DNA from: Saprospiraceae bacterium
GTDB taxonomy: Bacteria; Bacteroidota; Bacteroidia; Chitinophagales; Saprospiraceae
Reading direction: 5' to 3'
Length of the DNA: 64,000 bases
Assembly: GCA_016715465.1 (NCBI GenBank)
Contig: JADKAA010000029.1
Location: 2,356,001-2,420,000, forward strand
The notes beneath the pieces are model-generated. The model was not told the DNA's origin and ran no database searches. It was given only the letters and a program-made list of their open reading frames with translations. Positions 26,024 through 34,425 of the stretch are shown here, piece after piece; within the stretch, counting starts at the first letter, position 1, and each line of letters opens with the position of its first letter. A program made the translations under genes and the position numbers.

Positions 26024-26567
26024 CGAACAAGCGCCGGTAAATATACATAGCAACGAACAGATTTTGCTCTCTGACTTGCCAAAGCTGGATCACATCGTGT
26101 ATGAACCCATTCAAAAGCCATTACTTTATGTAAACCTCCTTGTTACCAGTATGGTGTTTTTGATGGCCATGCTGGGGCTTGTCATCCTTAATTTTATGGT
26201 GGAAGAATTGCGCAGGTTCATGTGGCTTATGCTTGCAGGAAATATTTTCCTTTTTGGCCTCATTGCCTGGTTTGAAATCAAAAGTTTTAATTATCGTGGT
26301 TTTGCCATCCGCAATCATGACATCCTATACAAATATGGGTGGTTGTGGCGATCTCTTATTGTAGTTCCTTTTAATCGAATACAGCACCTGGAAATTAACC
26401 AAGGCCCAATTGATCGTATGTTTGACCTCGCATCATTGCAACTTTTTACCGCGGGAGGTTCTTCCTCCGATTTGGAAATAACCGGGCTTAGCCCCACACA
26501 GGCTGCAGACATCAAGGCCTTTATCATGCAAAAAAACAGCTCAATCGAAACAGATGAGTCTGAATAG
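26010..26567 (+). CDS. bPH2 domain membrane protein (YdbS-like)
   Basis: 185 residues. Two membrane helices (about 35-58 and 68-85) precede a bacterial PH domain (about 90-165) with FAIRNHDILYKYGWLWRSLIVVPFNRIQHLEI, read as YKYGWLWRS and VPFNRIQHLEINQGP, and the LQLFTAGGSSSDLEITGL stretch. YdbS-type proteins pair with a longer YdbT partner; here the partner overlaps by 14 bases. Their function is unresolved, with some links to antimicrobial-peptide tolerance in Bacillus. No cysteine or catalytic motif. Confidence 0.88.
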   Translation: METNNEQAPVNIHSNEQILLSDLPKLDHIVYEPIQKPLLYVNLLVTSMVFLMAMLGLVILNFMVEELRRFMWLMLAGNIFLFGLIAWFEIKSFNYRGFAIRNHDILYKYGWLWRSLIVVPFNRIQHLEINQGPIDRMFDLASLQLFTAGGSSSDLEITGLSPTQAADIKAFIMQKNSSIETDESE

Positions 26568-28044
26568 TACCAATTTTTTTGCAACACCGCGACGACAGTC
26601 TCCTGTAGCCATCATCCTGGCTGTTTTCAAAACGCTGCGTGTACTGATACGACAAGTACTTCTTCCTTTTATACTTTTTGTGGTACTTGGCAGAAAAGGC
26701 AACAATTACGGCATGTACTTCATTGTATTTGTGTCTTCTATTTCACTCATTTCAATGGTGTACTCCATCGTCAACTATTACCGGAGTTATTATTATGTTG
26801 TTGGCAAAGAGTTAATTGTCATTTCCGGAATCATCGGCAAAAAAAGACTTTCTATTCCTTTTGAGCGCATCCAGAGCATCAATTTTGAGCAAAGCATCAT
26901 CCACCGAATTTTCGGAGTTAGAAAATTTAAAATTGATACAGCGGGTTCGGGCGAAAACGAGCTGGAGTTGTCGGCTTTAGAAATAAACCACGCTGAAGCA
27001 CTTCGTCAATTGTTATTGAATAACAGCTTGCCCTCAAAATTAAATACAAGTAATTCAGAATTATCGATTAATCCCTCTGACAATAATATCCTTTCTCTCG
27101 ATATCATTGATCTGTTAAAAGCGGGGCTTGTCGAAAACCACCTAAGGTCTGGGGGTCTCATTTTTGTATTTTTATGGTGGCTATATGCCAATTTGCAGGA
27201 AATCGGCATCAATGCAGAAGACTATGTCGATCGAATGCCTGCGGTGGCATATGGTGCTGCCCTCTTCTTTATGGGTATTTTGCTGTTTCTGATGATTTCA
27301 CTTGTGATTTCTTTAGCCAGGACTATCCTCAAATATTACAACCTCCATTTTATCAGAACCGGAAAAGGATTTAAAATTTCACAGGGACTATTGAATACAA
27401 AAGTAATTTCTGCGCTCGACCATAAGATCCAGACTGTCGCATGGTCGGATAATTTGCTGAAAAAAATGATTGGTATATTTGACCTGAAGTTAAAACAAGC
27501 CAGTAGCAAAACGGTGGAAAACAAAGAATCCATCATAATTCCCGGAGCAAATTATGCGCACATCAGACAAGTTTGCCGATATCTCTTCCCTTTTGAAGAT
27601 CCGGATACCGTTAGCCTGGACAAAGTAGATCCATCCTACCTGAGAAGAAGCATTGTCATGTCTGTCGTGGTCTTTGTACCTATGATGGGTCTGGCTGTAT
27701 TTTATTTCAATTACGCTTCGATGGCCGCCAGTGTTGTTTTTCTTGTTTTCCTGATTGCCATGAGTTATCTGGCATACAAAAAGCTTGGTTATGGTTATAC
27801 CCGGGAAATTCTGGTCTTGAAAGGAGGTGCCTTTGGAGATAAACACGTAGTAACTTCCATTTTCAAAACGCAAAGCATAAAAATCACACAAAACCCTTTC
27901 CAACGAAGGAGAGGTCTCGTAAACCTTTCCCTGTATAATGCTTCCGGCAGCGAAACCATTCCCTATATTGAAGAGCAAAAGGCCAACTCTATGTTGGATT
28001 ATTTCCTGTACCTGGTAGAAAGCGACCAAAGACACTGGATGTAA
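26554..28044 (+). CDS. bPH2 domain membrane protein (YdbT-like)
   Basis: 496 residues with about six membrane helices and three PH-like segments: LIVISGIIGKKRLSIPFERIQSI (split as LIVISGIIGKKR and IPFERIQSINFEQS), GKGFKISQGLLNTKV, and LVLKGGAFGDKHVVTS near the C-terminus. This is the YdbT layout that accompanies a short YdbS. The stop lies 95 bases before prs, where a separate promoter begins. A short palindrome TGTAACGTTACA overlaps the stop codon; I attach no meaning to it. Confidence 0.88.
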   Translation: MSLNSTNFFATPRRQSPVAIILAVFKTLRVLIRQVLLPFILFVVLGRKGNNYGMYFIVFVSSISLISMVYSIVNYYRSYYYVVGKELIVISGIIGKKRLSIPFERIQSINFEQSIIHRIFGVRKFKIDTAGSGENELELSALEINHAEALRQLLLNNSLPSKLNTSNSELSINPSDNNILSLDIIDLLKAGLVENHLRSGGLIFVFLWWLYANLQEIGINAEDYVDRMPAVAYGAALFFMGILLFLMISLVISLARTILKYYNLHFIRTGKGFKISQGLLNTKVISALDHKIQTVAWSDNLLKKMIGIFDLKLKQASSKTVENKESIIIPGANYAHIRQVCRYLFPFEDPDTVSLDKVDPSYLRRSIVMSVVVFVPMMGLAVFYFNYASMAASVVFLVFLIAMSYLAYKKLGYGYTREILVLKGGAFGDKHVVTSIFKTQSIKITQNPFQRRRGLVNLSLYNASGSETIPYIEEQKANSMLDYFLYLVESDQRHWM

Positions 28045-28105
28045 CGTTACATCACTTTTCAGGTCAACTTGCCTTATTTAATTATTAAGTAAATATTATT
28101 TTTTA

Positions 28106-28113
28106 TACATTTG
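28106..28113 (+). promoter_or_regulatory. -7 box upstream of prs
   Basis: TACATTTG matches TAnnTTTG and lies 25 bases before the prs ATG. No TTG stands at the -33 position; the upstream DNA is AT-rich. Confidence 0.45.
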
Positions 28114-28138
28114 AGGGCAAATAGAACACCAAAACTCC

Positions 28139-29071
28139 ATGCCTGATATAAAACTTCTTTCCGGCTCCAAATCCAGATATTTGGCAGAGAAAATTTCTGA
28201 TTATTACGGCTACCCGCTCGGCGATTGCGACATCCGGACCTTTAGCGATGGAGAAATGAGGATAGAGATTAATGAATCTGTCAGAGGTGCATACCTATTT
28301 TTTATCTCTTCAACCTTCGGACCATCTGACAACATCCTGGAATTGCTGCTGATGATCGATGCCGCCAAAAGGGCCAGTGCAGGTTATATAACGGCGGTGA
28401 TTCCTTACTTTGGTTATGCACGACAGGACCGAAAAGACAAACCAAGGGTACCCATTTCATCCAAATTGATTGCCAACCTCCTTGAAGCAGCGGGCGCGGA
28501 CAGGATTATGACCATGGACCTGCATGCAGATCAGATCCAGGGTTTCTTCGATATTCCGGTTGACCACCTTAAAAGTGAGGCCATTTTTATGCCTTACCTG
28601 CAAAATCAGGATCTTTCCAATGTCATTTTTGCCTCTCCGGATGTGGGCGGTGTAAAAAGAGCCAGGTCCTATGCCAAGTTTTTTGAAAAAGACCTGGTTA
28701 TTTGTGACAAAGAACGCCAGAAGGCCAATGAAGTATCAGCCATTACCGTCATTGGTGATGTCAATGGGGCAGATGTCATTATGGTAGATGACCTGGTAGA
28801 TACAGCAGGCACCATGTGTAAGGCAGCTGATGCGCTCATTGAAAAAGGAGCCCGTAGCGTGCGTGCTTTTTGCACTCATCCTGTATTGTCGGGCAATGCC
28901 TATGAAAACATCATCGGGTCAAAAATTACAGAAATCATTACTACGGATACCATTCCGCTGAAACAACATTGTGATAAAATCAAGGTGCTTTCCTGCGCAC
29001 AGTTATTTGCCAAGGCCATCAGAAATACGCACGAATACCGGTCAATAGCCGCTTTATTTTTTGACAAATAA
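28139..29071 (+). CDS. prs: Ribose-phosphate pyrophosphokinase
   Basis: Makes PRPP from ribose-5-phosphate and ATP for nucleotide, histidine and NAD synthesis. 310 residues, the standard length. Conserved parts are FSDGEMRIEI near residue 40, PYFGYARQDRKDKPR (ATP loop), the TMDLHADQIQGFF metal site, SPDVGGVKRAR, the catalytic loop KERQKANE and the PRPP loop VDDLVDTAGTM. Single gene, with a box of its own; the next gene starts seven bases after the stop and may be read through. Confidence 0.97.
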   Translation: MPDIKLLSGSKSRYLAEKISDYYGYPLGDCDIRTFSDGEMRIEINESVRGAYLFFISSTFGPSDNILELLLMIDAAKRASAGYITAVIPYFGYARQDRKDKPRVPISSKLIANLLEAAGADRIMTMDLHADQIQGFFDIPVDHLKSEAIFMPYLQNQDLSNVIFASPDVGGVKRARSYAKFFEKDLVICDKERQKANEVSAITVIGDVNGADVIMVDDLVDTAGTMCKAADALIEKGARSVRAFCTHPVLSGNAYENIIGSKITEIITTDTIPLKQHCDKIKVLSCAQLFAKAIRNTHEYRSIAALFFDK

Positions 29072-29078
29072 GCTTTTT

Positions 29079-29792
29079 ATGAAAATATCGACGATTCTTT
29101 TTGCGCTTGCTGCTATGATTTTCCTTACGGGTTGTGCCAGCCTTACCGGTTTTCAGGACGGCCGTACCCTGGGGGAACAAAAAGTAGAACTTGGCATTTC
29201 ACTCAATGTATCTCAAAGTCCGGATTTTATTGATGGCGAAGACGATGATGATGGTGGGCTAGATGATATTCTCGTTTTTCCAAACTTTGAACTCACCGGA
29301 AAATATGGTGTAACCGAAAAATTTGATCTCGGTTTACGTCTTAATACGAACCTTAACTTCAGTATCAACGGAAAATACCAGTTGTTTGGCGACCAAACTT
29401 CTCCAGCAGCACTTGCCATTGGCACGGAGGTTGGTACTTTTGGCATTTTTTACAGCTTGTGGAACATCCAGTTCCCTTTGTATTTCAGCATTCATCCTGA
29501 AGAGAATTTTTCCTGGTATCTTTCACCCAGATATATATTTCAGTTTGCCGGGGGAAATCTGGGAAGCAGTTCAAATTACCTGGGAGGTAATACCGGCTTA
29601 CTTTTCGGCTCAAAACACAAAATTGGAATTGACCTGGGTTACTATAGATTCAATGGTGGTAACTTCCTCTTTGAAGATGAGTTCGATGCCAATGTTTTTA
29701 CCATCGGAGTAGGCGGTAAATTTGTATTCGGTGGAAAAGAAGGAGATGAAGAGCCGGAACCCGTAAAAAAGACCAGAAAGCGTAGAAAATAA
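29079..29792 (+). CDS. Outer-membrane lipoprotein with beta-barrel pattern, hypothetical
   Basis: 237 residues from ATG 29079 (an in-frame TTG at 29061 only adds a poor leader). The lipoprotein signal ends AAMIFLTGC. Then follow an acidic segment (GEDDDDGGLDD), and alternating strands with glycine and aromatic turns (FDLGLRLNTNLNFSINGKYQ, read as FDLGLRLNT; SWYLSPRYIFQFAGG; IGIDLGYYRFNGG; FTIGVGGKFVFGG) as in a barrel. The tail is basic (KKTRKRRK). I know no function. It follows prs by seven bases. Confidence 0.8.
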   Translation: MKISTILFALAAMIFLTGCASLTGFQDGRTLGEQKVELGISLNVSQSPDFIDGEDDDDGGLDDILVFPNFELTGKYGVTEKFDLGLRLNTNLNFSINGKYQLFGDQTSPAALAIGTEVGTFGIFYSLWNIQFPLYFSIHPEENFSWYLSPRYIFQFAGGNLGSSSNYLGGNTGLLFGSKHKIGIDLGYYRFNGGNFLFEDEFDANVFTIGVGGKFVFGGKEGDEEPEPVKKTRKRRK

Positions 29793-29977
29793 TTTTTGGG
29801 GCTCTTTCTAACGTAAAAGGGACTAAATATTGGCCCAATTAATCTGGTATCCGCAGGTTTTTGATAAAGTATCCCTAAATACAATAGCAGTACTGAGCCA
29901 TATTCAGGTTGCGAAGATCTTAGGCTTCTGGTTTTTATGATCTTAAACAGATACTAAATCACGACATTTTTCGTCTA

Positions 29978-30502
29978 ATGAAAAAAATCACATTGAAAAA
30001 TAGCCTTTCCCTTTTAATGATGCTGGCAACCATTCAGTTTTGCAGCGGTCAAAGCTACAATACAGTGCTTGGCATGAGGTTTGGCGAGGACTTTGGTTTT
30101 GTAGGTGCTCAAAGGATTGCCAATCACACCACCCTGGAGCTAAGTGCCAGTGATGGACTGTTTTCTTCAAACAAATTTGTGAGTGCTACCTTGAAACAGC
30201 ACCACAATCTGGTAACCCGGAGATTTAATTTTTTTGTGGGCGGAGGCTATATTGGCAAATCGCTGGTAGGTGTTGACAATGAAAGAGAAAATTACTCAAC
30301 CACCGGGCACGGCATTGCCGGGGTCATGGGCACAGAATTTACCCTGGGCAGACTAAATTTTTCTTTGGATTATGTCCCCCAATATATTCTTACGAAAGAA
30401 TTTTCAGGCAGACGATTGACCGCGGATTCGGCACTCAGCATCCGTTATGTGATGTGGAAGAGAAAGGGTTGGTTGAAAAAATTCTTTGGGAAAATATTCT
30501 AA
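29978..30502 (+). CDS. Small outer-membrane beta-barrel protein, hypothetical
   Basis: 174 residues with a signal peptide (LSLLMMLATIQFCSGQ) and a barrel-like series of short strands (YNTVLGMRFGEDFGFVG, RRFNFFVGGGYIG, GVMGTEFTLGRLNFSLDY, ALSIRYVMWKRKGW). It is similar in size and layout to the product at 3834. The 185-base gap before it holds no clear promoter box. It converges on cinA with a nine-base gap. Confidence 0.78.
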   Translation: MKKITLKNSLSLLMMLATIQFCSGQSYNTVLGMRFGEDFGFVGAQRIANHTTLELSASDGLFSSNKFVSATLKQHHNLVTRRFNFFVGGGYIGKSLVGVDNERENYSTTGHGIAGVMGTEFTLGRLNFSLDYVPQYILTKEFSGRRLTADSALSIRYVMWKRKGWLKKFFGKIF

Positions 30503-30511
30503 CGTTTAAGA

Positions 30512-31756
30512 TCAGTAATATCTTTTCACGAATTTGCGAATGAAGTTCATGGCTATGTTTGCTGCGTATTCGATGTTCTTATTCCTGTCTTTTGTGGCCT
30601 TCAGCATTCTGGTTTCCAGATGTTGACCATTGCCAATGGCCAGCCAAATTGTTCCTACCGGTTTTTCAGCAGTGCCTCCATCTGGCCCTGCAATGCCGGA
30701 AATAGCCACTCCAATGTTTGAACCTGTGAGCGTAAGAATACCCTTTACCATTTCCGTTACTACTGCTTCACTGACGGCTCCAAATTGCTCCAGGGTCGAA
30801 GGGCTTACATAGAGTACCTTTGTTTTCATTTCATTGCAATAAGAAACCACACTGCCTGTAAAATAAGTTGAACTGCCGGGCACAGATGTTAAACGGTGCG
30901 CCAGGTAGCCCCCTGTGCAGCTCTCGGCGGTGGATAAGGTAAGTGACTTTTCATTCAAAAGTTGTAAGAGGTGTTTTTCCAGGGTTAGCTCATCAAAGCC
31001 ATATACCAGATCTCCCAGACATTCAGTTATGCGGGCAATATACGTTTCAATCAAACTTTCAAGGCGCACGCTGTCTGTGTGTTTGCCTGTAAGTCTTAGC
31101 CGCACTGAGCCCAGGGATGGGAGATAAGCGAGTTTGATGAAAGCAGGTAAATCTTGTAACAGGGGTTCAATTCGCTCCGCAATGACCGATTCTCCTTCCC
31201 CTGCAGTGAGGATGGTTTTGTGTCTGATCTCAAGGTCAACGGGTAGTTTTTTCAGCCTGGGTAAAAGGTGCTCCGAGATTATGGCTTTCATCTCAAAAGG
31301 TACCCCAGGCAAGGAAACCAGCGTGCCCCTGTAATCCTGAAAAAGCATGCCTGGCGCTGTACCCATGCTGTTGGGCAAAAGTTCAGCATTTTCTGGCATG
31401 TAACATTGCTCCTTGTGCGACTCAGAAACCGGCCTTCCAAATTTTTCCAAAATAGACTTGATGTGGCAAAAAGTATCCTCCGAATATTTCATGCCAACGC
31501 CGTAATAATTGGCTATGGCGGCCTTGGTGATGTCGTCTTTGGTAGGCCCAAGGCCCCCGGTGACTACTACCAGTTTTGCCTTTTGAAAACAGGTGTCAAT
31601 TGCTGAGGTAATGGTTTGAGCTTCGTCACCGATAGACCACATTTCAACTACATCAATGCCAATTTCATTAAATGTCTTGGCGATCCAGGCGGAATTGGTA
31701 TCTACAACCTGACCTATCAGGATCTCATCTCCAATGGTTAAAACGATTGCCTCCAT
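30512..31756 (-). CDS. cinA: CinA family protein (MoCF domain plus NMN amidohydrolase-like domain)
   Basis: 414 residues from ATG 31756, which begins EAIVLTIGDEILIGQVVDTNS, the usual CinA N-terminus (split here: TIGDEILIGQ and DTNSAW). A longer frame to 31870 runs into the VanX-like gene and is rejected. The MoCF-type domain (about 1-170) has VVVTGGLGPTKDD; the C-terminal domain (about 255-410) has STAESCTGGYLAHRL with the catalytic serine and AISGIAGPDGGT. The second part is an NMN deamidase in related proteins, and cinA is often tied to competence or DNA repair. It ends an operon with mreB and the VanX-like gene; a comM homologue lies at 53537. Confidence 0.94.
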   Translation of the reverse strand: MEAIVLTIGDEILIGQVVDTNSAWIAKTFNEIGIDVVEMWSIGDEAQTITSAIDTCFQKAKLVVVTGGLGPTKDDITKAAIANYYGVGMKYSEDTFCHIKSILEKFGRPVSESHKEQCYMPENAELLPNSMGTAPGMLFQDYRGTLVSLPGVPFEMKAIISEHLLPRLKKLPVDLEIRHKTILTAGEGESVIAERIEPLLQDLPAFIKLAYLPSLGSVRLRLTGKHTDSVRLESLIETYIARITECLGDLVYGFDELTLEKHLLQLLNEKSLTLSTAESCTGGYLAHRLTSVPGSSTYFTGSVVSYCNEMKTKVLYVSPSTLEQFGAVSEAVVTEMVKGILTLTGSNIGVAISGIAGPDGGTAEKPVGTIWLAIGNGQHLETRMLKATKDRNKNIEYAANIAMNFIRKFVKRYY

Positions 31757-31766
31757 AATTTTTGGT

Positions 31767-32507
31767 TTAATTACACGGCCATTCCCAATCCGAAAGACCT
31801 GCAGCCTCGTTGTATGAAAAATGCCACCATTCTGTCCTAATCCCTGAAAAGCTCTGAGCCTGTAAAGCATTTTTAAGCAGGTTTCTGTTGGTCAATACCT
31901 CTTCTGGCAATTCCATATTGTCGGTATGCGCCTTTGGCCCAAAAAAATCGTATGGCGTACCCATATCCAATTCCTTTCCATTCTTATCTACCAGTGTAAG
32001 GTCTACAGCAAGTCCTCGATTGTGCATTGACCCTTTGGCTGGAGGAGTAACATAATCTGGATTAGGCACTACGTCCCAAAGGCGTTGCTGAGCAGGCCTT
32101 GGTCGATAGCAGTCAAACATCTTTAGCGAATAGCCATATTCTTTTTGGAGCGCTTCTTTGGCAGTAAGAAGGCGTTTGGCTACCCTTGGCCTCAAATAAC
32201 ATTTACCACAGGGGTAAATTATCTTCTTGGTAAAGTTGTCTTTTGTGGCGTATTTAATGTCGAGGAAAATATCGTCCTCCGTAGTAATTTCAGTAAAATT
32301 TTCATCTACCGCTGTGGGTATGTCCGACTTTGTCTCTGCATGATCTGTCTTTTCATGCCTGGGTAATTCTTTAGCGCTTGTTTTACTTTCCTTTTGATCA
32401 ACGGCTTTTGTTTTCCCAGATACCTCAGAACCCTCTTTGACAGAATTTTCTTTACAGGCAAAAAGAATTGTCGCCCACAATAGGAACAAAACAAGCGGTC
32501 TGCTCAT
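31767..32507 (-). CDS. D-alanyl-D-alanine dipeptidase, VanX/DdpX family lipoprotein
   Basis: 246 residues with a lipoprotein signal (LWATILFAC, cysteine 18) and a charged linker to about residue 75. The M15D core follows: YLRPRVAKRL, FDCYRPRPAQQRLW, SMHNRGLAVDL with zinc ligands H162 and D169, and TEWWHF with H229 and the general-base glutamate E226. Such enzymes split D-Ala-D-Ala or related muropeptide fragments. The gene directly follows mreB with no gap, so it likely belongs to wall remodelling rather than vancomycin resistance, for which vanH and vanA would be needed and are absent. Confidence 0.9.
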   Translation of the reverse strand: MSRPLVLFLLWATILFACKENSVKEGSEVSGKTKAVDQKESKTSAKELPRHEKTDHAETKSDIPTAVDENFTEITTEDDIFLDIKYATKDNFTKKIIYPCGKCYLRPRVAKRLLTAKEALQKEYGYSLKMFDCYRPRPAQQRLWDVVPNPDYVTPPAKGSMHNRGLAVDLTLVDKNGKELDMGTPYDFFGPKAHTDNMELPEEVLTNRNLLKNALQAQSFSGIRTEWWHFSYNEAAGLSDWEWPCN

Positions 32508-33539
32508 TTAAATGCTCCTTCGGTCAATGAGAAACGAATATCGGTGAGAATTTTTTAAGGCCATGCCCGTACCCTTGACTACAGCCCTTAGTGGGTCTTC
32601 AGCAACATGAACTGCCAGCTTGGTCTTCCCTGAAATACGCTTGGCCAGACCCCTGAGTAAAGCGCCTCCGCCTGTGAGGTAAATTCCCGTCTTGAATATG
32701 TCTGAGGCCAGTTCAGGCGGGGTATCTTCCAATGCCTTGAGTACCGCTTCTTCTATTTTGGTAATAGACTTATCCAATGCTTCTGCCACTTCACCATGTG
32801 TGGTAAATACCTGTTTGGGAATGCCTGTAAGCATATCTCTTCCGTTTACGGCATATTTGGGCGGTGCATCGGTGAGGTCACTGATGGCCGAACCCACATT
32901 TATTTTAATCTGTTCCGCAGTTCTTTCACCGATCAACAGGTTGTGTTTGCGTTTCATATAGTCAATGATGTCATTGGTGAACTCATCTCCGGCAACCCTG
33001 ATGGACTGGTCGGTCACAATACCCGAAAGTGCAATCACCGCGATCTCTGTAGTACCACCCCCAATGTCGATGATCATATTGCCTATGGGTTCTTCCACGT
33101 CAAGACCAATGCCCAGTGCAGCAGCCATGGGTTCATGAATAAGGTAAGTCTCCTTTGAATCCACATGGTCTGCAGAATCAAAAACCGCCCTCTTCTCCAC
33201 TTCCGTAATGCCCGAAGGAATACAGATAACCATTTTAAGGTGGGTGAAAAACTTTCTTTTTTCTCCGATCATGTTGATCAAACCCTGGATAAGGGCTTCG
33301 GCAGCCTGAAAATCAGCAATTACGCCATCTTTCAAAGGTCTGATGGTCTTAATATTATCGTGGGTTTTTTCATGCATTTGCATGGCCCGGTTGCCTACGG
33401 CTATGGTTTCATTCGTTAAGCGGTTGATGGCCACAATGGAGGGCTCATCAATTACAACCTTGTCGTTTTGAATAATCAGCGTATTGGCTGTACCTAAATC
33501 CACCGCCAATTCCTGAGTAAATAAATTAAAAAATTTCAT
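32508..33539 (-). CDS. mreB: Rod shape-determining protein MreB
   Basis: Bacterial actin that organises wall synthesis during elongation. 343 residues: the phosphate-1 loop VDLGTANTLI near residue 15, VICIPSGITEVEKRA, the phosphate-2 loop IIDIGGGTTEIAVI, GDEFTNDIIDYM and the adenosine motif YLTGGGALLRGLAK near 300. In most relatives mreB sits directly before mreC, but here mreC-mreD-PBP2 are 23 kb away on the other strand. It heads an operon with the VanX-like gene and cinA. Confidence 0.96.
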   Translation of the reverse strand: MKFFNLFTQELAVDLGTANTLIIQNDKVVIDEPSIVAINRLTNETIAVGNRAMQMHEKTHDNIKTIRPLKDGVIADFQAAEALIQGLINMIGEKRKFFTHLKMVICIPSGITEVEKRAVFDSADHVDSKETYLIHEPMAAALGIGLDVEEPIGNMIIDIGGGTTEIAVIALSGIVTDQSIRVAGDEFTNDIIDYMKRKHNLLIGERTAEQIKINVGSAISDLTDAPPKYAVNGRDMLTGIPKQVFTTHGEVAEALDKSITKIEEAVLKALEDTPPELASDIFKTGIYLTGGGALLRGLAKRISGKTKLAVHVAEDPLRAVVKGTGMALKNSHRYSFLIDRRSI

Positions 33540-33593
33540 TCTAACCTGTTAAATATGTTATCCGATGAAGGGATATGTCTCATGAGGGGACGG

Positions 33594-33601
33594 CAAAAAT
33601 A
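33594..33601 (-). promoter_or_regulatory. -7 box upstream of mreB
   Basis: The minus strand reads TATTTTTG, a TAnnTTTG match, 54 bases before the mreB ATG. No TTG lies at the -33 distance. Confidence 0.4.
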
Positions 33602-33692
33602 ATAAATTTATCCGTATACCCCTTCCATTCGGGTAAAAATTATTGACCCCTCGCACCAAATATACCTGAAAGTTGACAATGTGGGTTACCCA

Positions 33693-34082
33693 TCATCCGT
33701 AAACGGATTCAAAATATCTTAAAACTTTCATTATTAATATACTTTCCTGTACCTCGATGCCCTTGTATTCAAATGGTTTGACCATCCTCCAGTGGGGCCA
33801 GCCATCGTGATCCCGGCCCACAAATTCATAGTATCCATCTTCTTCAAGCAACGTGCACACTGCCACATGCATAAGATCCTGTTTTTCCTCCTTTGAGAAT
33901 TTTTTGTCTTCCCACCATCCAAGTTCCTGCAAGCCTATCAAAAACAGAATAGACTGTAAATCCGGCAGGTCAGTTCTACCCATACTCGCGGCAATTTTAT
34001 GTCGCAGTTCAAGCCATTTAAAATCTACTTCCCACTGATCCATTTCTTGTTCATTTATCCGCTGCTTCGGTTTGAATAACAC
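33693..34082 (-). CDS. Conserved hypothetical protein, 129 residues
   Basis: Soluble, acidic and tryptophan-rich protein without signal peptide (EMDQWEVDFKWLELRHKIA, ELGWWEDKKFSKEEKQDLMHVAVC, GRDHDGWPHWRMVKPFEYKG). Mostly helical with one central strand pair. It has the feel of a conserved Bacteroidota family, but I do not recognise it and assign no function. The ATG at 34082 could be replaced by the in-frame ATG at 34040 (MDQWEVD). It has no close partner gene; mreB begins 153 bases away on the same strand. Confidence 0.7.
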   Translation of the reverse strand: MLFKPKQRINEQEMDQWEVDFKWLELRHKIAASMGRTDLPDLQSILFLIGLQELGWWEDKKFSKEEKQDLMHVAVCTLLEEDGYYEFVGRDHDGWPHWRMVKPFEYKGIEVQESILIMKVLRYFESVYG

Positions 34083-34425
34083 AAGAATAACACAATTGAT
34101 TACTTCTTATGAAAAAAAATTACCTGATCTTGCCTGTAAGCGCCCGTAGAATGAGGCGTTTCGAAGGTTTTTTTACACACAAAAATGTCTTGTCATGTTT
34201 AACTTTTGTACCATACATTATAGGGTGATTTATAAATTTTTAAATTGTTTGATATATATGTTAATTAAAATTATAAAATTGATTATCAATCCTTTGTGTG
34301 AAATTATAAAAAAGTGTAATCCTTACACAATGTGGAAAAAAAAGAGAATTTAAGTTTTAAGGTGTGCAGAATAATTATCTATCTTCGTGCAGAACTTATA
34401 ATCCTTAGATAGTAGAACAGACTTT
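34083..34425. other. AT-rich intergenic gap, 343 bases
   Basis: Separates two divergent genes. The only elements I can point to are a near -7 box TATCTTCG (34380-34387, one mismatch), which probably serves the TPR gene, and an imperfect seven-base stem near 34139-34165. No small frame, tRNA or repeat is evident. Confidence 0.5.

Noticed and set aside
28040..28051. Palindrome TGTAACGTTACA at the YdbT-like stop codon as an operator
   Set aside because: Single 12-base palindrome with no second copy and no regulator gene nearby; likely chance.
31767..32507. Vancomycin resistance cluster
   Set aside because: Only the VanX-like dipeptidase is present; no vanH, vanA ligase or two-component genes. 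The operon with mreB points to wall turnover.
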